Shown here one piece after another: positions 49,601 through 63,400 of a stretch of DNA of 64,000 nt. Every line of letters begins with the position of its first letter. Position 1 is the stretch's first letter. The translations under genes were made by a program, and so were the position numbers. This stretch comes from Dillenia suffruticosa. Its lineage: Eukaryota; Streptophyta; Magnoliopsida; Dilleniales; Dilleniaceae. The notes under the pieces were generated by a model that had not been told where the DNA came from, did no database searches, and saw nothing but the letters and a program-made list of their open reading frames with translations. The stretch is from positions 999,501 through 1,063,500 of the forward strand of contig JAVTVX010000019.1 of NCBI GenBank assembly GCA_033439265.1, given 5' to 3'.

Positions 49601-52600
49601 ATAATACATGTAAAATTGCACCTATTTGGTATCTTGAAATGCGCTACTTCGAATGCAGCTTATCGTGATACGGTTTCTCTGTAACACATTTGTAGCTTCT
49701 GAAGAAAGCTTCTGCTCATCAAACTGCAAAAGCTGCGTCTCCTATAGAACAGTTTCAACATGCTTTAGAACAGGTCAGTTATTACATAAAACTTGTATTC
49801 CTCTTGTATCGAGCCTTTTTGTTGCGTTCTTTTTCTTTCCCCACATGTATGCACTTCTGCTCAAAGTAGTGAAACCAGGCTACAGAAAAGGAGCCTACTA
49901 CTGGGCTCACTTGCACACATGCATGCACGTGAATGCAGAGAGAGATCATGTGGGGTTCGTCTCCAAGCTCTATCCTGATAAATTTTCCAATGAGGCCAGC
50001 TTTGTGAAACTGTTTTAAAACTTCACCAACTACATATGGATGAGATTGGTGTTAAACAGATAGGAACCCAGATGCAATGGCTGCAAATTTGCTGTTGTTC
50101 TTCTTGGTGGGGTGGGTGGGTGGGGATGGGGTGTTGATAGGCTTCTAATTCCCTATTTCAGAATCTACTTTATGTGTGTGACTTGTACTAGGATCAAAGT
50201 TTCTCCTCATCTTACATGGAAGTGCTGGGACATATCATGATATTTTCAGCTAAGATTTGGAATTCTATTGTGCTAGTGCACTACTTGTAGCTTGTGAAAT
50301 ATTTGAGGCTGAGTGATACCTTTCTCTTGTGTTAAAACCCGTTGGAAAAAAGTTTCCATAGTGCACGGCTAAATAGAAATCTGTTGAGATGAAAATTTTG
50401 AGTTGAATTAAAATTTTCTCCCCATTTTTAAAAGGTTTACGTTAAAGATTTTTAAGAGCTTTTAGTTTATTAAAAATGCTAAATGCTAGGCTATTCATGC
50501 TCTATTCAGCTAAAAACTCCATGGTTTCTTTTGAGAGTTGAGCAGAGATTAGCAGCACTAAATCACGGGAGTTTGACACTATGCATCTGACCGGCTGAAC
50601 TTATATTTCAGATAGTTTGTAAGATTGCTGAAGTATTCTTCTATTGACCTTCCTATGACATGTTTTCCCACATTTTGATAATTATAATACCTATGAATTT
50701 TTATTGTTAAATGTAACAACTTATCATGATCCTTAGACAGGGTTGTGAAGTGTCAATTAAGGAGCTAGATTCTCTCTTGTCCCTTCTGACTGAGAAGAAG
50801 CAAAAGATGGAGCAAGAGGAAGCTGAGAGAAATTTGAAGATTTTGCTCGACTTCTTAAATTGCTTGAAAAAGCAAAAAGTTGATGAGCTAAATGAGGTTC
50901 CCTCTTTCCCCTTACTTTTTTCCTGAATCAATGATTTTACATTTCAGTTGGATTCATGGCCTGCAGCAAAATTTTTCTACTGCATACTTTGCAGTGACTA
51001 CTTGAGACATATTCTTTAAGACTTAAAGTTGATGGGTTTTCATTTTCTTTGTAGGTGCAAAGTGATCTAAAGTATATCAAAGAGGATTTAATTGCTGTGG
51101 AAAGGCATAGAGTAGACTTAAGTCAGGCAAGAGATAGGTTTATGATGAAAATGCGAATGCTTGATGGTCCTACCTTCACCAAGTCACGGTCTTTATCTAT
51201 TGATAAGCACAATAATAGCTCGATCTCTGTTCCCCATAGAGAACAAGTAGGCATGCATGCAATCAACCTCCATGGCAAAAGAGCGGATGGAAAGGCTGAA
51301 GTGAACAACTTTGGACATCAGAGAAGGGATGCTTTTGGTGGGTTGGAGCCACAACACGTTAATCAATCTGGGCTGGCAGTAGCAAGGAAGAAGCGAATCC
51401 TTTCCCAGGTTAGGATTTCTATGTCCCTGTTACAGAAATTTTGGCTGGTTCATCTATCATTAAATTTCCACCCATATTGATCAATTGTGACCAATTGCAT
51501 TACCAATGTCCTGGGAAGCAATCAAATTCCCCGATGTTAAACTTCTTGTACAGTTGTAGGGGTAAGGAAAACCTCATAAGATATTAAAGATACGTTGAAC
51601 ATCAATTTTTGTACTTAATGATTAATGTTGAGGAGGCTTCTACTGGTTGGCAGGAATAATGTGGTATTGCAATTGCCAACCTTGTTTACTTAATGATCTT
51701 ATATATTGCCCTTAACATTTGCTCTTTCTGGTGAAACTTTTTCTGGGTTTCCTGATGTGAGTATAGGCACACCATAGGCATCTTCTTTCACTTTGAATGG
51801 CATATTGCAGCCAAAAGTGCTTTGAGTATTTCAATTTCATCGTTTTCCTGCTGAGCTGATTATAGAATTCCATGTGTTGCTGCAGTTCAATGACTTACAG
51901 GAGTGCTACCTTCAAAAGCGACGTCAGTTGATCAATCAGCCGGTAAACTCAGGGGACAGAAGTAATAATGATGTCATGCACAGAGAAGGTTATAGTTTAG
52001 GCCTTTCAGACTTTCAATCTGTATTAACTGCCTACACGCAGTACAGGTGTGGTTGTCAACTCTAGCTTCCAAATTAGTTTAGAGTTATTTGGCATGCTTT
52101 ATATTTTAATGTTGTAGTTGTTATCGTTGTTCGTATTTTCATTTTGTTCATGGAAACAGCCGGTTGAGGGTTATTGCCGAACTGAGGCATGGGGATCTTT
52201 TTCACTCTGCCAATATAGTGTCCAGGTTAGTCAATTGTTTCACTTCATCATGGTTTTATGTGTACAGCTCTTGAAAAATTTGAGGCTTGATATTGAGTTG
52301 CTTAAGTCCTCTGGTAAAATGGCCAAAAAAAAGGGACTAATTGCTTGAGATAAGTAAAGTTTTATAATGGATTTTGAGCCAATTTTAGAAATTAGAACAA
52401 GATCGCCTTGGTTGCACCATTCAATTGGTATGCTTGGTCCCTTCTTGCACTTTGACCCTAAAAGATGAACTTGAACGTCCTTGTGTTAATTTTACCAACG
52501 TGGAAGATTATGTTCAGTGGGTACAACCTTCATAATATCATAGAAGATTTGATTGCCTTCCAAATTGCTTTTTCCTTGTCCACAAAGCTATATCCAACGA

Positions 52601-53502
52601 GCAATATTGTCTTATGTGAGAAAGAAAGTCGAAATGACTAAACCTTGTGTCTCAAACGAGGTGAGGTTCGCCTACATGCATCCATTTTTCCATGAGGATG
52701 GCATTGTAGTGTTCTATACACAGAAGGCCCTCCTATTTTTCTTTTCCTCAAGCGGAGGGGGTTGGACATGGATGGGTTTTTGGAAGATTTTCTGCGGGTA
52801 CAACCTTTTTAATATCGTAGAAGATTGATTGCCTTCCAAGTCAATTGTTCCTCGTCCAAAAAGTGACTTTTATCCGACAAGCAATTTTTTTTATGAGAAA
52901 AAAGAAATTCAAAATGACTAGAGACCTTGTGTCTCAAACTAGGTGAGGTTTGCCTAAATGAAGCCATTTTTTCCATCTGGATGGCAAATCACGTAGTGCT
53001 CCGTACGCAGAAGGCCCCTTTTTTGGTCGGGAGGATGTTGGACATGGATAGGTGAGTCTCTTGGCGCTTGAAAATGTCATATTTCAAATCAATGTACTAT
53101 CCATGGTTCAATCTGAAGGGGACTTGATGTTGGGATCTCCTCGCTTTTTTTTTATGTCCTTTTGAAAATAGTGGAAATCTCAGCAATTTCTGCGTTAGTA
53201 TACACAGGAAAGACAACTGGGCATGGGTAATAGTGGACAAACTAGAGCACCAAGCAAAGCACACTGGGCAAACCTTGTGTGTGGCTCAAAATTCTCGTTA
53301 TATGGCTTTTACACCAGTAAATTGTGTCATATGCTATCAAAAACTGGAACTCCCATATTTGGATACCGCAACACTGTGCTTCCCTGTATAAAAGGTGTTG
53401 ATACATGTTGAACCCTTTGCTCCGTTATCAAAGTCCTTGGGGAGGGACTCATTGCTCACCAGTTATTCATGTTTCCATATATTCTGCTGTTTGATTGTTT
53501 GA

Positions 53503-53534
<32 letters not shown>

Positions 53535-56500
53535 ATTCATGCATGTGCACTCGTGGTTTCAAACTTGCACACACATTTGCCAACTCTTGAAGATCTCCTG
53601 AGCTATGGTTTCCGATGATGATTTGGTTTGCTGAATTCTTTCAACTTTTTCATATCCTTGCAGCATAGAATTTGATCGAGACGATGAGTTGTTTGCTACT
53701 GCTGGTGTGTCACGGCGCATAAAAGTTTTTGACTTCTCCTTGGTGAGCTCTTAATTTTCATGTTACTCTGCTCTTTCTTGTCTTCAATTTTAATTTTAGT
53801 TGCAGTGGCTTAGCAAAAGATGAGATTGTGCAGATTCTTTTTATAAGTTAAAAGCAGAAGATCAACCAATTAAGTCAATGTTGTGGTGCAACTGAAATGT
53901 AACAAGTGGTTGATTTAATTTTTAATTAGTCTTTTAAAAAATTTATGTGAGTTTAGTTCTTTTGACTCAGTAGACATGCTATGCTTCTAGCCAAGGGGCA
54001 ACCTTTAAATAGTTGCGCGTGTTCATTGATTTACTGGCTGACTTTGTGTTAAATGCTATTGTTAAATAAGATTGTTTCCTTTTGTTTCAATGAAGTTCTT
54101 GTACTTGTTTGATAGCTTTGAATTGTGGGAAAATCAACTTATTGTGCCCTTTGTTTAGAACATTGAATCTCAAAATTTCTTCTTTTTTGTTCAGACCTTG
54201 GGAGAAAGAGATAGACTGCTGCTACATTATTAGATATCGGGTGATTGGAGACCACATGTTTACTATTATGCAGTAGTAAATTGAGATGAGAAGTAAATTA
54301 TATTGTGAATAAGCTTTTCAATTCTACGGGGTTTGAAATTGATTCAACAAATCAGATGTGTTCTCTAGTTTTTTATTGATAACGATGAAGATAATAGTAA
54401 TATCCACCATCTCAATTCTTGACTGATACATGCTGTTCTTTTGAAGGTTCTGAATGATCCTCCAGAGGTGCATAGTCCTGTTGTGGAGATGTCTACAAGA
54501 TCCAAACTTAGTTGCCTAAGTTGGAACAAGTATACAAAAAACCATATTGCTAGTAGCGACTATGAGGGAATAGTTACAGTTTGGGATATAACAACACGTC
54601 AGGTTCTTATCAGATTGGCTTTCTGAATACTGTTTCTGTGCTGCTTATGGTGTCATGAAATTATGATTTTCTCCTCCTGCACCACTCTAGTGCAGTGACA
54701 CTGCTACATGACCTAATGAATCATGTTGCAATATCCAGAGTGTGATGGAATATGATGAGCATGAGAAACGGGCATGGAGTGTTGATTTTTCATGTACAGA
54801 GCCTTCAATGCTTGTATCAGGAAGTGATGATTGCAAGGTATCCTAAGTTATACATATAATTCAACTATTGTGCTTTGTTCTTTAGGATAAATCTAATCAT
54901 TTTCCGCTTTTTATTATGATGTAACAAAGGAAACAAATCATTTCCAACTATGTCTCTCTTTGACGTGTTTCTTCTGCCCCACCCATCCTGTAATTCTTAA
55001 CAGTCTGCACTCTTTAACTGGGATGCTTTTGGCATTTTGATGTATATTTTTGTCCCCACCTTCCATCTGTTCCATGATTTCCGGATACTAGTATTTCATT
55101 ATAAAGCTGATACCAGTAGTTTGAAGAATTACATGAGCACAAGTTGATTTTAATGTAAAGAGAAGAAAAAAGAATCAATTTACTATCTATTACTTTGGCA
55201 ACTTCGAGCTGATAATATTTTGAGTCCTATGATGTTGCACGATATTGTGTCTTCCTCTTTTTAGCAGTGGTTGTCTTCCCCACCTCTGAAGTTAATGTAT
55301 GCATTGGAAAGTTTCTTGTATGGTTACCTAAACTTCCACTTCTATTTCCATGCAGACTAATCATCATCTGTTCTTTTTTTTGGGGGGGGTTATAAACAGG
55401 TAAAAGTTTGGTGCACAAAGCAGGAAGCAAGTGTTCTTAACATTGACATGAACGCTAATATATGTTGTGTCAAGTATAATCCCGAATCAAGTGTATATGT
55501 TGCGGTATGCCTCAAGCCTATCTCTTGTTAAAACTGTTCCTCATTGCAACTTGTATAAAGTTTCTGGTTTTTTTGTTTTGTTGTTTGTGAGTTCAAGCGT
55601 GGTGTAGCAGGTTGCATGCATGCACCATATATTGTGGCATCTTGAGTACAAAAACAACTGCATGGTGACATTTGAAAAAGTAAAATATATATTTCTTGGT
55701 GTAGAATATAAGATAAAAAAAAGGTTACAGAGCAATAATAGATAAGTATGATGAGGGAAAATTTTTTTCAAAAAATAAAATTGATGAAGGAAAATGTTTA
55801 GTTGGACTCATTCATTCAGAGTTATTCTTGTAGTCCCATCTTTTGGAAGTGTTGTCCTTGTAATCTGTATAACTGTGAATTATTTAGTTTCAAGTAAATT
55901 TAGACTCGTGAATTGGTTGTAAAAACTTCTGTAGCAAAGTCAACTGATTCTGCAAACTTCTCTTGTTGTCACCTAAGTAATGTGCTTGCTGATTCTATTT
56001 TTAAGATGATAGAATGTTGTTTTCTTGGTGCTTTTGAATTTAAAATAACATAAACTGGACGCTAGGGTTGGGGATGAGGACTAAAACAGGCTGCTATTGC
56101 TTTTTGTTTTTACTGCAAGAACAAAGTTCCTGTCACATGGAGCTTATGTATGATGGAACCTTTTGGAATTTTGCAGGTTGGTTCTGCAGATCATCACATA
56201 CACTATTATGACTTACGAAACATTAGCCAGCCACTCCATGTGTTCAATGGTCACAGAAAAACTGTTTCATATGTGAAATTTTTGTCTACCAATGAGCTTG
56301 CTTCTGCATCCACAGATAGCACATTGCGCTTATGGGATGTGAAGGAGAATTTATCTGTGAGTAATGACCATCTTTTTTATATGGTTGATCATTATGGTCC
56401 AGTTTTCTTTTAGTTTTTCAGGGTAATGCTGTTTTTCCTGGCGTTTCTGAGATATCTTGCAACAGCATAAAAATTTAATGAGCATATGTTCTTTATGATA

Positions 56501-58187
56501 TTTTCCTTGATTTTGTACGAGACTTGCTAGACTTGACTGCAATTTTCGACTTCGATGCATTTTTAAAATTTGGCTCCATTGTCTTAAAAAGCTTCATTTG
56601 AAAACTCAGATGAGCCACCTTCTATCACTAATTAGAATAAATTACACAACCAGTGACCCCCCTGTGGTGGTTTGGCCTATTTGCAGTTTGCCATTCCATG
56701 GTTTGAAACTCGACAATTAACTACTTTACACTATTAGCACATAAGCCCCTGTTAATCAAATAGCAAAACTATCATGCATTGACCTCGTAAGGACTAAAAA
56801 CTTCAATTTAAGCATTGATGGATTCCTATTTGAGCCCTATTAAGGTTAACTTTTTGAGTTGTCACCATATTAAGGTTAACTTTTTGAGTTGTCATGTGGA
56901 TTGTGTATGATCATTTTGTTAGTTAATTAACGGCATAAGGCTTATATGCTAATAGGGTAAGCCATAGGGCAGTTTACTGTTTAATTTAAACCGAAGGGTG
57001 GCATTTTTCAAATAGATCAAAGCATTGGAGTTTTTTGCACTTTACCCTTCTAATTGATATTTTCCCAAAGGGTGTTATGCTTTTATTGCAAATTTACTTG
57101 TCGGTTGTTATTGTTTCTCTTGAAACATGTGTGAGTCATATCATTATGAATGCAATTTAACTTGCTTTTCAGCATAGAAACTTAGCGGTTGTTTAGTAAC
57201 AGAAAACAACCTTGTTTTCTATGCTTGTTTTCCAAAATTTTGCAAAACATGGAAATCACATTCAAATAGGTTTTTTCTGAAAACAAGGGATGAGTTTTCT
57301 AATTTTCTAATTTTCAGTTTATAACTGAATTGCTAAAAACAGTTTAAAATCGCTTTAAGTGTTTTCTAGTACAAAGTGTGATTCTGTTCTCTCGACATTT
57401 GAGCACACTTTCAGTTATCTGAATGAAAACAATTCTCTATTTTCCAATACAAAACCAAAAATAGAAAACAAAATGATCAATTTAACTATATACCCCTTAT
57501 ATTCTTATTTTTTCCCCCCTCATTCTGCATATTCACCTGTAGCTTGACGACATCAAGTAATATTAATGTGAATTGCACTAACCATGACGGTATGTTGACC
57601 TGTTTTTAGTTAAAACACAGACACACCATGTCAAAGTCATAAAATTTTACATTACAGTAAGTTAAAAATGTTGTATTGTGACAAGTTCAAGACATGTTCC
57701 ACAGATACGGCCATCACTTGATGAGATTTTTGCCTGATAATTTCTCTTGCTGGCAAATCAAATTTCTTTTTGAGATTGTTTGATAAGATTTTCTATAAGG
57801 GCGGGCTAACAAGATTTTCTGGTCCCAGCTTCGAACATATAAAGGCCATACAAATGAGAAGAACTTTGTTGGTTTAACTGTAAACGGTGATTACATTGCT
57901 TGTGGCAGCGAAACAAATGAAGTTTATGTCTACCACAAGGTCAGCAATATTTCATAGCACAGAATAGACCGGTATGCACTCTTCTTGTTTAAACTCCATT
58001 CTGAATTCAATTGCAGGCCATCACCAAACCTGTGACATGGCATAGATTTGGTTCTCCTGATATGGATGAAGCGGATGAAGAGGTCGGATCGTACTTCATC
58101 AGTGCCGTATGCTGGAAGAGCGACAGTCCAACCATCTTAACTGCCAACAGTCAAGGAACAATCAAGGTTCTCGTACTTGCATCATGA
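46643..58187 (+). CDS. COP1: E3 ubiquitin ligase COP1 (RING / coiled coil / WD40)
   Basis: Central repressor of photomorphogenesis: with SPA proteins and CUL4-DDB1 it ubiquitinates light-signalling factors such as HY5 for degradation. 13 exons: 46643-46999, 49696-49773, 50741-50896, 51055-51408, 51886-52046, 52160-52225, 53664-53742, 54447-54602, 54739-54837, 55400-55504, 56177-56356, 57829-57939, 58017-58187. All GT/AG, phases agree; 690 aa (Arabidopsis 675). C3HC4 RING: C65, C68, C80, H82, C85, C88, C99, C102. The coiled coil lies in exons 3-4 ([20 protein letters not shown] onward). WD40 propeller lies in exons 7-13 ([36 protein letters not shown]). The C-terminus IKVLVLAS matches the family end. 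Start: the first ATG in a CT/GA-rich leader, giving a Ser/Ala-rich N-tail before the RING. No lesion seen. Confidence 0.96.
47000..49695 (+). other. COP1 intron 1
   Basis: A 2.7-kb intron between the RING exon and exon 2. Apart from the possible antisense fragment at 48449-48704 I see no feature. A GC-richer patch at about 49360-49460 (GGCCTGG, GCTCGGCCTGG, GCTCGGGCCT) differs from its surroundings and may be a retroelement remnant. Confidence 0.6.
48449..48704 (-). pseudogene. Possible gene fragment in COP1 intron 1 (LRR-N-terminus-like)
   Basis: Antisense to COP1, a frame from ATG 48695 reads [20 protein letters not shown] (signal-peptide-like), then [21 protein letters not shown] neighbouring frame continues [17 protein letters not shown]. 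This order (signal peptide, LxxxW segment, GVxCxN, ITSL) resembles the N-terminal cap of LRR receptor-like proteins with a frameshift. Similarity is by eye and weak; it may be chance. Confidence 0.25.
52519..53060. repeat. 277-bp tandem duplication in COP1 intron 6
   Basis: GGGTACAACCTTCATAATAT at 52519 recurs as GGGTACAACCTTTTTAATAT at 52796. Further matches are GAAGATTTGATTGCCTTCCAA / GAAGATTGATTGCCTTCCAA, CCTTGTGTCTCAAACGAGGT / CCTTGTGTCTCAAACTAGGT, CAGAAGGCCC and TTGGACATGGAT. The copies are noticeably diverged. Confidence 0.88.
53501..53535. repeat. CT microsatellite in COP1 intron 6
   Basis: (TC)n with one TTTC interruption, about 130 nt before the exon 7 acceptor. Confidence 0.9.
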
Positions 58188-60150
58188 ATTACTACAAGCT
58201 TTTATGGAAAGAATGTACAGTTGAGTGGGAACTTGGGGGCAGCATTGGAACTTACTCTAATATCAGATGTTGATCGTATTGATTTATTTATTTTGTATAT
58301 ATTATTGGAAGGAGGTATCTGCAGGTTTGTTGTAAAGGGGTAGTGGAGTTTTTTGCTCTCTCGAGAGTAGCTTAGCTCCAGGTTTTGTTCTTCAGCTGTT
58401 CAACCTTTGCCCATGATTTGTCAATTGGCCTATAAATCTTTTCTCAAAATCTTGGGAGGCAAGTTTGGCAAAAAGGTCATTAGTGTCCAACATTTGCATA
58501 GACATGGATTCTTATGCAAGGTTCCTCAAACGAATCCAGGTTTTCGTAATGCCAAGTGAAACTTTGGATGGAATGATATGCAGTGCTTGAAATGATCAAA
58601 TCAGGGGGAAAAAAATTGAAACAATTTATTTTAGTATATTAATTTGACCCCTCCAACGTATTTGTTGTGAACTTAGAAATTGTCAGTCTACGGTATTGCT
58701 TTTTTTTTCTTTCTTTTCTTTTCTTTTCTTTTCCTTTTCCTTTTCATTTGGGTTCAAAGCACGATGTTTTCTTTCGATTGGATTTATAACAGTAAGAGTT
58801 GATGTATATTATTAAAAAAAAAAATAAGATTGCCATCTCATCATTCCTTCTCACTGGGGATGGATAATGATGGTTCTCACACGTGCAAGAACGTAAAATT
58901 CGAGTCAGCCGAGGAATTATTTCCGGACCGGAAAAAGGAAAATTAGAAATACGTTCATGTGAAACGTCATAAGCATTCAGAGAGAGTGGGTTTGGAGTTA
59001 CCAGATAGTGGGTTTGGGGGGAGGTGGGGGCTTTGTGTCATTTCGTTGGCCACCGCTGGATACGAATGTCTGCTCCATCCCCTTGCCACAAGCTTCCCTC
59101 TTCTCTGTTGATATAGGTGTGTTACACCGTATTGCTATGAGTTCAGTGATCGGATATTATATTTTTTTAATTATAAATTTTGAATTTGAGTCATAAAAAT
59201 ATGAAAACGGGATATAAGAGAGTTAATTTTTTAATGATTTTATAGTATTCAGATCAAACTAACCGAATGAAATTCAAACACCAAAAATGATACGGTTGTG
59301 TATATTCGCATCTGGTTTAAACAGTTGGTTGTATAGGTGTGTTGCGGCAATTGTGAAGCCCACAAGAGAACAGTGTGTACATGTGGTTCAGCATTGTCAA
59401 ATATGTTGCTTTTAAGTCAAAAAAATTATGACCATTAATTATTGTACCAAAAGGATCTGAAGCCTGATTTTGTACCTTTGTTTTGGATGATTTCTCGTCA
59501 TTTAGACATCGTTTGTTCCATACAAACCTATTTAACTTGGAGTTTGATTTAAATCAGATCTCAGCATAACTATGAGCTCACTTTGTATTTTGTCTTATAT
59601 GCATAATTTATGATTTTTAATGTGCACCCTTTTAGTAATGCATATGTTTCCCACCATCATAAAATGTGAGAGAGAGAGAGAGAGAGAGAGCAATTCAAGT
59701 TATTTGAGTGAGAAATTTCGAATACAGGACCAGCAAACAACATCAAGCTTTACAAACGATACATCTCGTCCTACGTTGTTCATTTTTCTATACTAACCGA
59801 GGAAAAGAAGCTAAAATTGAAACACGAACTCGGTAAGAACTTACTAATTTTAGTCGATGCATATCAAAGAAATAGAAGAGAATTACATGGGTAGAAAAAA
59901 CAAATACAAAAAGACATGGAGAGCACAGTGAGAAAGAAAGCTCAGGAGGGATAAAATGTGTTTAGAATCTCCACTTATTCGGTATAAAAATCTTGCACCG
60001 AAAATCTCTTAAATATAATAAATATCGGTCGTGTCTACATCAAACAAAAAATTGGACTTGCAAGGTCAAGAAAACACGACCGAATTCCGTAGAGTTAAAA
60101 AAATTAAAATAATAAATAAAAAGGAAAAGCTCAGGAGAGATATCGCCGTA
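58188..60150. other. COP1 3' flank and spacer
   Basis: It starts with the COP1 3' UTR. A TTTTC pentamer run lies at 58706-58745 and a (GA)12 run at 59667-59691. An open frame at 59008-59196 has no motif. No gene seen. Confidence 0.55.
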
Positions 60151-60154
60151 GTGT

Positions 60155-60364
60155 CTAATCCTTTGTTTCTCTTTCTTGTTCTTCACCATGCATGACCACA
60201 TATTGAACCCCAGGCTTGAGCCCTAGGTGAGAAGACTTGGCCATGTGGGGAACCAAGGTTGTTGATAAGAAAGAAGAAATGGAGGGAGCCATGTGGGGAA
60301 CCAAGGTTGTTGATGAGAGAGAAGAAATGGAGGGTTTCTCTTTTGGGGTTGACCCTAGTAGCAC
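60155..60364 (-). CDS. Candidate small ORF with internal 48-bp duplication
   Basis: A frame on the minus strand stays open for 69 codons but has no ATG at its start (GTG at 60364). An ATG at 60375 is one frame off and stops after three codons. An in-frame internal ATG at 60292 would give 45 aa (MAPSISSFLSTTLVPHM onward, ending in an acidic/basic tail GEEQERETKD). Upstream a perfect TATA box TATATAAATAG lies at 60414-60404. Residues KPSISSLSSTTLVPHMA are repeated through a 48-bp tandem duplication. Composition (Ser/Thr-rich, then charged) would suit a small peptide precursor, but I recognise no family. It may be a decayed or chance ORF. Confidence 0.3.
   Translation of the reverse strand: MLLGSTPKEKPSISSLSSTTLVPHMAPSISSFLSTTLVPHMAKSSHLGLKPGVQYVVMHGEEQERETKD
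60241..60336. repeat. 48-bp tandem duplication
   Basis: CCATGTGGGGAACCAAGGTT begins both units (60241-60288 and 60289-60336). They differ at only a few positions. The length is a multiple of three and keeps the frame of the candidate small ORF. Confidence 0.92.
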
Positions 60365-60429
60365 TAAAGTGCCATGAAAGCTAAAGAAGAGAAGGGTAGT
60401 TCTCTATTTATATACAAAGTCATTGGGTG

Positions 60430-63400
60430 TCTCTGCATGGCATAAAAAGTTTGTGGGTATGATTAGATGCCGTTGAAGATAGGATAGGTCATTTTTTCCT
60501 TCTACCATTGGCAGAGGGACAGTATGGATATTGACACTGTATTCTTGGAATTTGTGAGCACACAACAATCTCTTCTTCTTGAAATTTCTATGCCCTAAGA
60601 AATCTTACTAGTAAATAGTAAAAATTTTAAAAATCAAACTATGTTGAATTGATAAGGGTGAAAATTTCCCTATTAATGCAAGTAGTGCAGAAGCCAATGA
60701 TGACTTTTATTAAATTCTCATTCACCAACCCAACCCAAACAATTTCAAATATTTAAAAGAAATAGAGTTATAGTTAGTGGTACGAGTAATTCTAGATGAA
60801 AGAAATTATTAGATAATAAAATAAATTTTAATTGATAATTTATATCAATATATTTTCACTAATTTTTAATTCAATGTTTATTTTAATTTATTAAAATATA
60901 TTAATAATTAATTTAATTAAAAATTAAATTCATTTGTACTTTTTTTTTTTTTTGGTTCCAAAGATTCAATGGAAGTGGTAGATGGGAAGTAAATGAAAAA
61001 ACTCATGGGTGCATTTACTTGTTGGTGACAAAAACGGCATGGGCCTCTTGACCATATTGAAGTGTGATCTCTGCACATCCATTTGGTACAACATGGGAAA
61101 GCTCAGCAACCAATCCAAAGGGACCAAAAGAATAATGTTATACCAAATATGATGGAGATTTACTAATGGGAAAAAAATGTCATATATTTTAAAATTGTAT
61201 TACATTAAATATGAAACTTTTTTATTTCAGAAATTTTGGTAACTATTATATAAATGATTTTTTTTTTTTAATACTTGATCAACTGGTATTCGAAATTATA
61301 CTCCGACTAATTTTGCTCGAATTACTGTCGGACTCTCTATATGAGAGAGCTCTCCTAACGTAATTCTTTTCATTCCCAATATTCGAATTCAAGTTTTAAT
61401 TAAGACATTTAACATCTTTTTCATTCGAATAATTGTTTATTGATGATAACTGTAATATTACTGACAGTATAATAATATATAGACACAGATAGAAATACCA
61501 AACACAACTACGTAAACGTGGAAATATACGATATTTTTTCAATATTTAAAAATATTGATGCAATGAGAGTATTAGAAAAAGAAAACCATCTACATCTACT
61601 CAGGAATATTTAAGAGAGAGAAAGGGAAAGGGCATAAACAAAACCCTAGGACTTGAGCTTCAAATGGGTGTCTTCCACAAGCTTCAACTTGTTTCCTTTT
61701 GTCCCACTCCGAAATTTCCCAAACTCATACAAAAATTAAAATAAAAAAAAAATACGAATATTCTTGCATTGTGTGGTCGATCTCAGTCGGAGACCTCCCA
61801 TTCAATGGCCCCTCCTCCCCCCGAATAATAAAATTACCTGCAGTTTAACTTACTAGCATAGAGTTTTTTGCTGTCACCCTTACTAGGGTTCCAAATAATC
61901 ATATGTTTACGTAGATTTATTTAATCTGATAGTACCGAAACTTCTTTTACCGTTGTTAGGTATATATTTCGAAATTTTGTATATCAATATTTAGTTAGTC
62001 GAATAATTAAATATTAATACATTTTAGATAAAATTTTGGGTTTGAATTTTGTATATACAAAAAAATAGATACCGAGAGAAATTTGTGTCCATTCGACTCG
62101 AATTATATTTAATTAACTTTAATATAATTATTAGATATCGATAATTTATATTAAAAAAGTTTGAAATCGTATATAATTTGTTTGACTAATGCAAAAGGTC
62201 CTCTCTTTCCCTTGGATGAAAATTTGCTCTCACTAATTTTGACTGAATTAGTGTAAGATCTCAATTAGGAGAGAGTTCTCTCAACGTCATTTTTATCACT
62301 ACTAAAACTCGAATCTCAATTCTTTAAATAGTTCTCTCTTTTCTATAATCAAAGTGGAAAATAAATAAATATAAATAATAATTAAAATTATTTAAAAAAA
62401 AAAAAGGAAAAAAAAAGGAATTTGAAGACACAAGGGGTGAAGAGGGCAAAACAACGTCGTATCTGACGGAGTGTTTCCTCAACCATTTCGGTGCTAAACG
62501 CAGAGGCTCTTTGTCGCTCGCCCATTCTAAACCCACGTGATACGTACTGTGCAAGTCATCATAGTTTTCTGACGTCATACACCATTTATTGCGCCTTCAA
62601 CGCACCATGAAGGGGTCCACTTTTTGATATCGTGCGCAGTGGAGTGTAATGCGCATTGGCGGGTGGGGATAGGATAGGTCGGAGACCTCCGGAGCTTGTT
62701 TGTACAGTCGTCCACCTTTGGACTGTTGTTTCCAAAAATTTTTAATCTTATATTGCAGATCTACCTTTGTACCTTCCTATGATCATCCCGATCGAAAATT
62801 GAAGCATTTGGCTCTTGACAAACGTAAACCTAATACAAAATGAAAAATTATTAAAATACAGACACGAAATCGATTATCCCGATTAACGAAGACAATGAAG
62901 ATCAACGTTACAAGATATGTGGAAGTCATTGCACTTGTGATTTGGAGTATTCAACCACCTTTCGGGCTTGGTTGGATTCAAAGCTCATCTATTTTTTTTT
63001 AATAAATCATTAGCATATGGTAATCATGTTAAATTTGAGTAAATTTGATTTGAATCGAGTTAAATTCTTAAAAAATAAAATTTTTACAATACCTATTTTC
63101 TTCGCATATAAGAATCGAATCTCAGACTTTACTTAAAAAAATATTGATATTGAATCAATAAACTAATAAAATATCGATAAAGTTCATCATGTTTGATACA
63201 CGAACGTAGATGGAATTATTTATTATTTTTATGGTTTCTAATTTTTTTTTAAGATTAAATTTCTTTCCCTATCGGCGTTTTAGACTAATTATACTCTTTT
63301 AAGAATCGCAACTTTTGTCGTATTATTCAATAGAAAATGTTATTTTCTCAATTTATGGGTAGATTTTCATCGTAGAGATTTGGAGTTTGAAGATGAAGAC

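Noticed and set aside
62324..62578. 84-codon minus-strand frame at the right end
   Set aside because: Half of it is translated poly(T)/AT-rich DNA, and no motif is visible in the rest.
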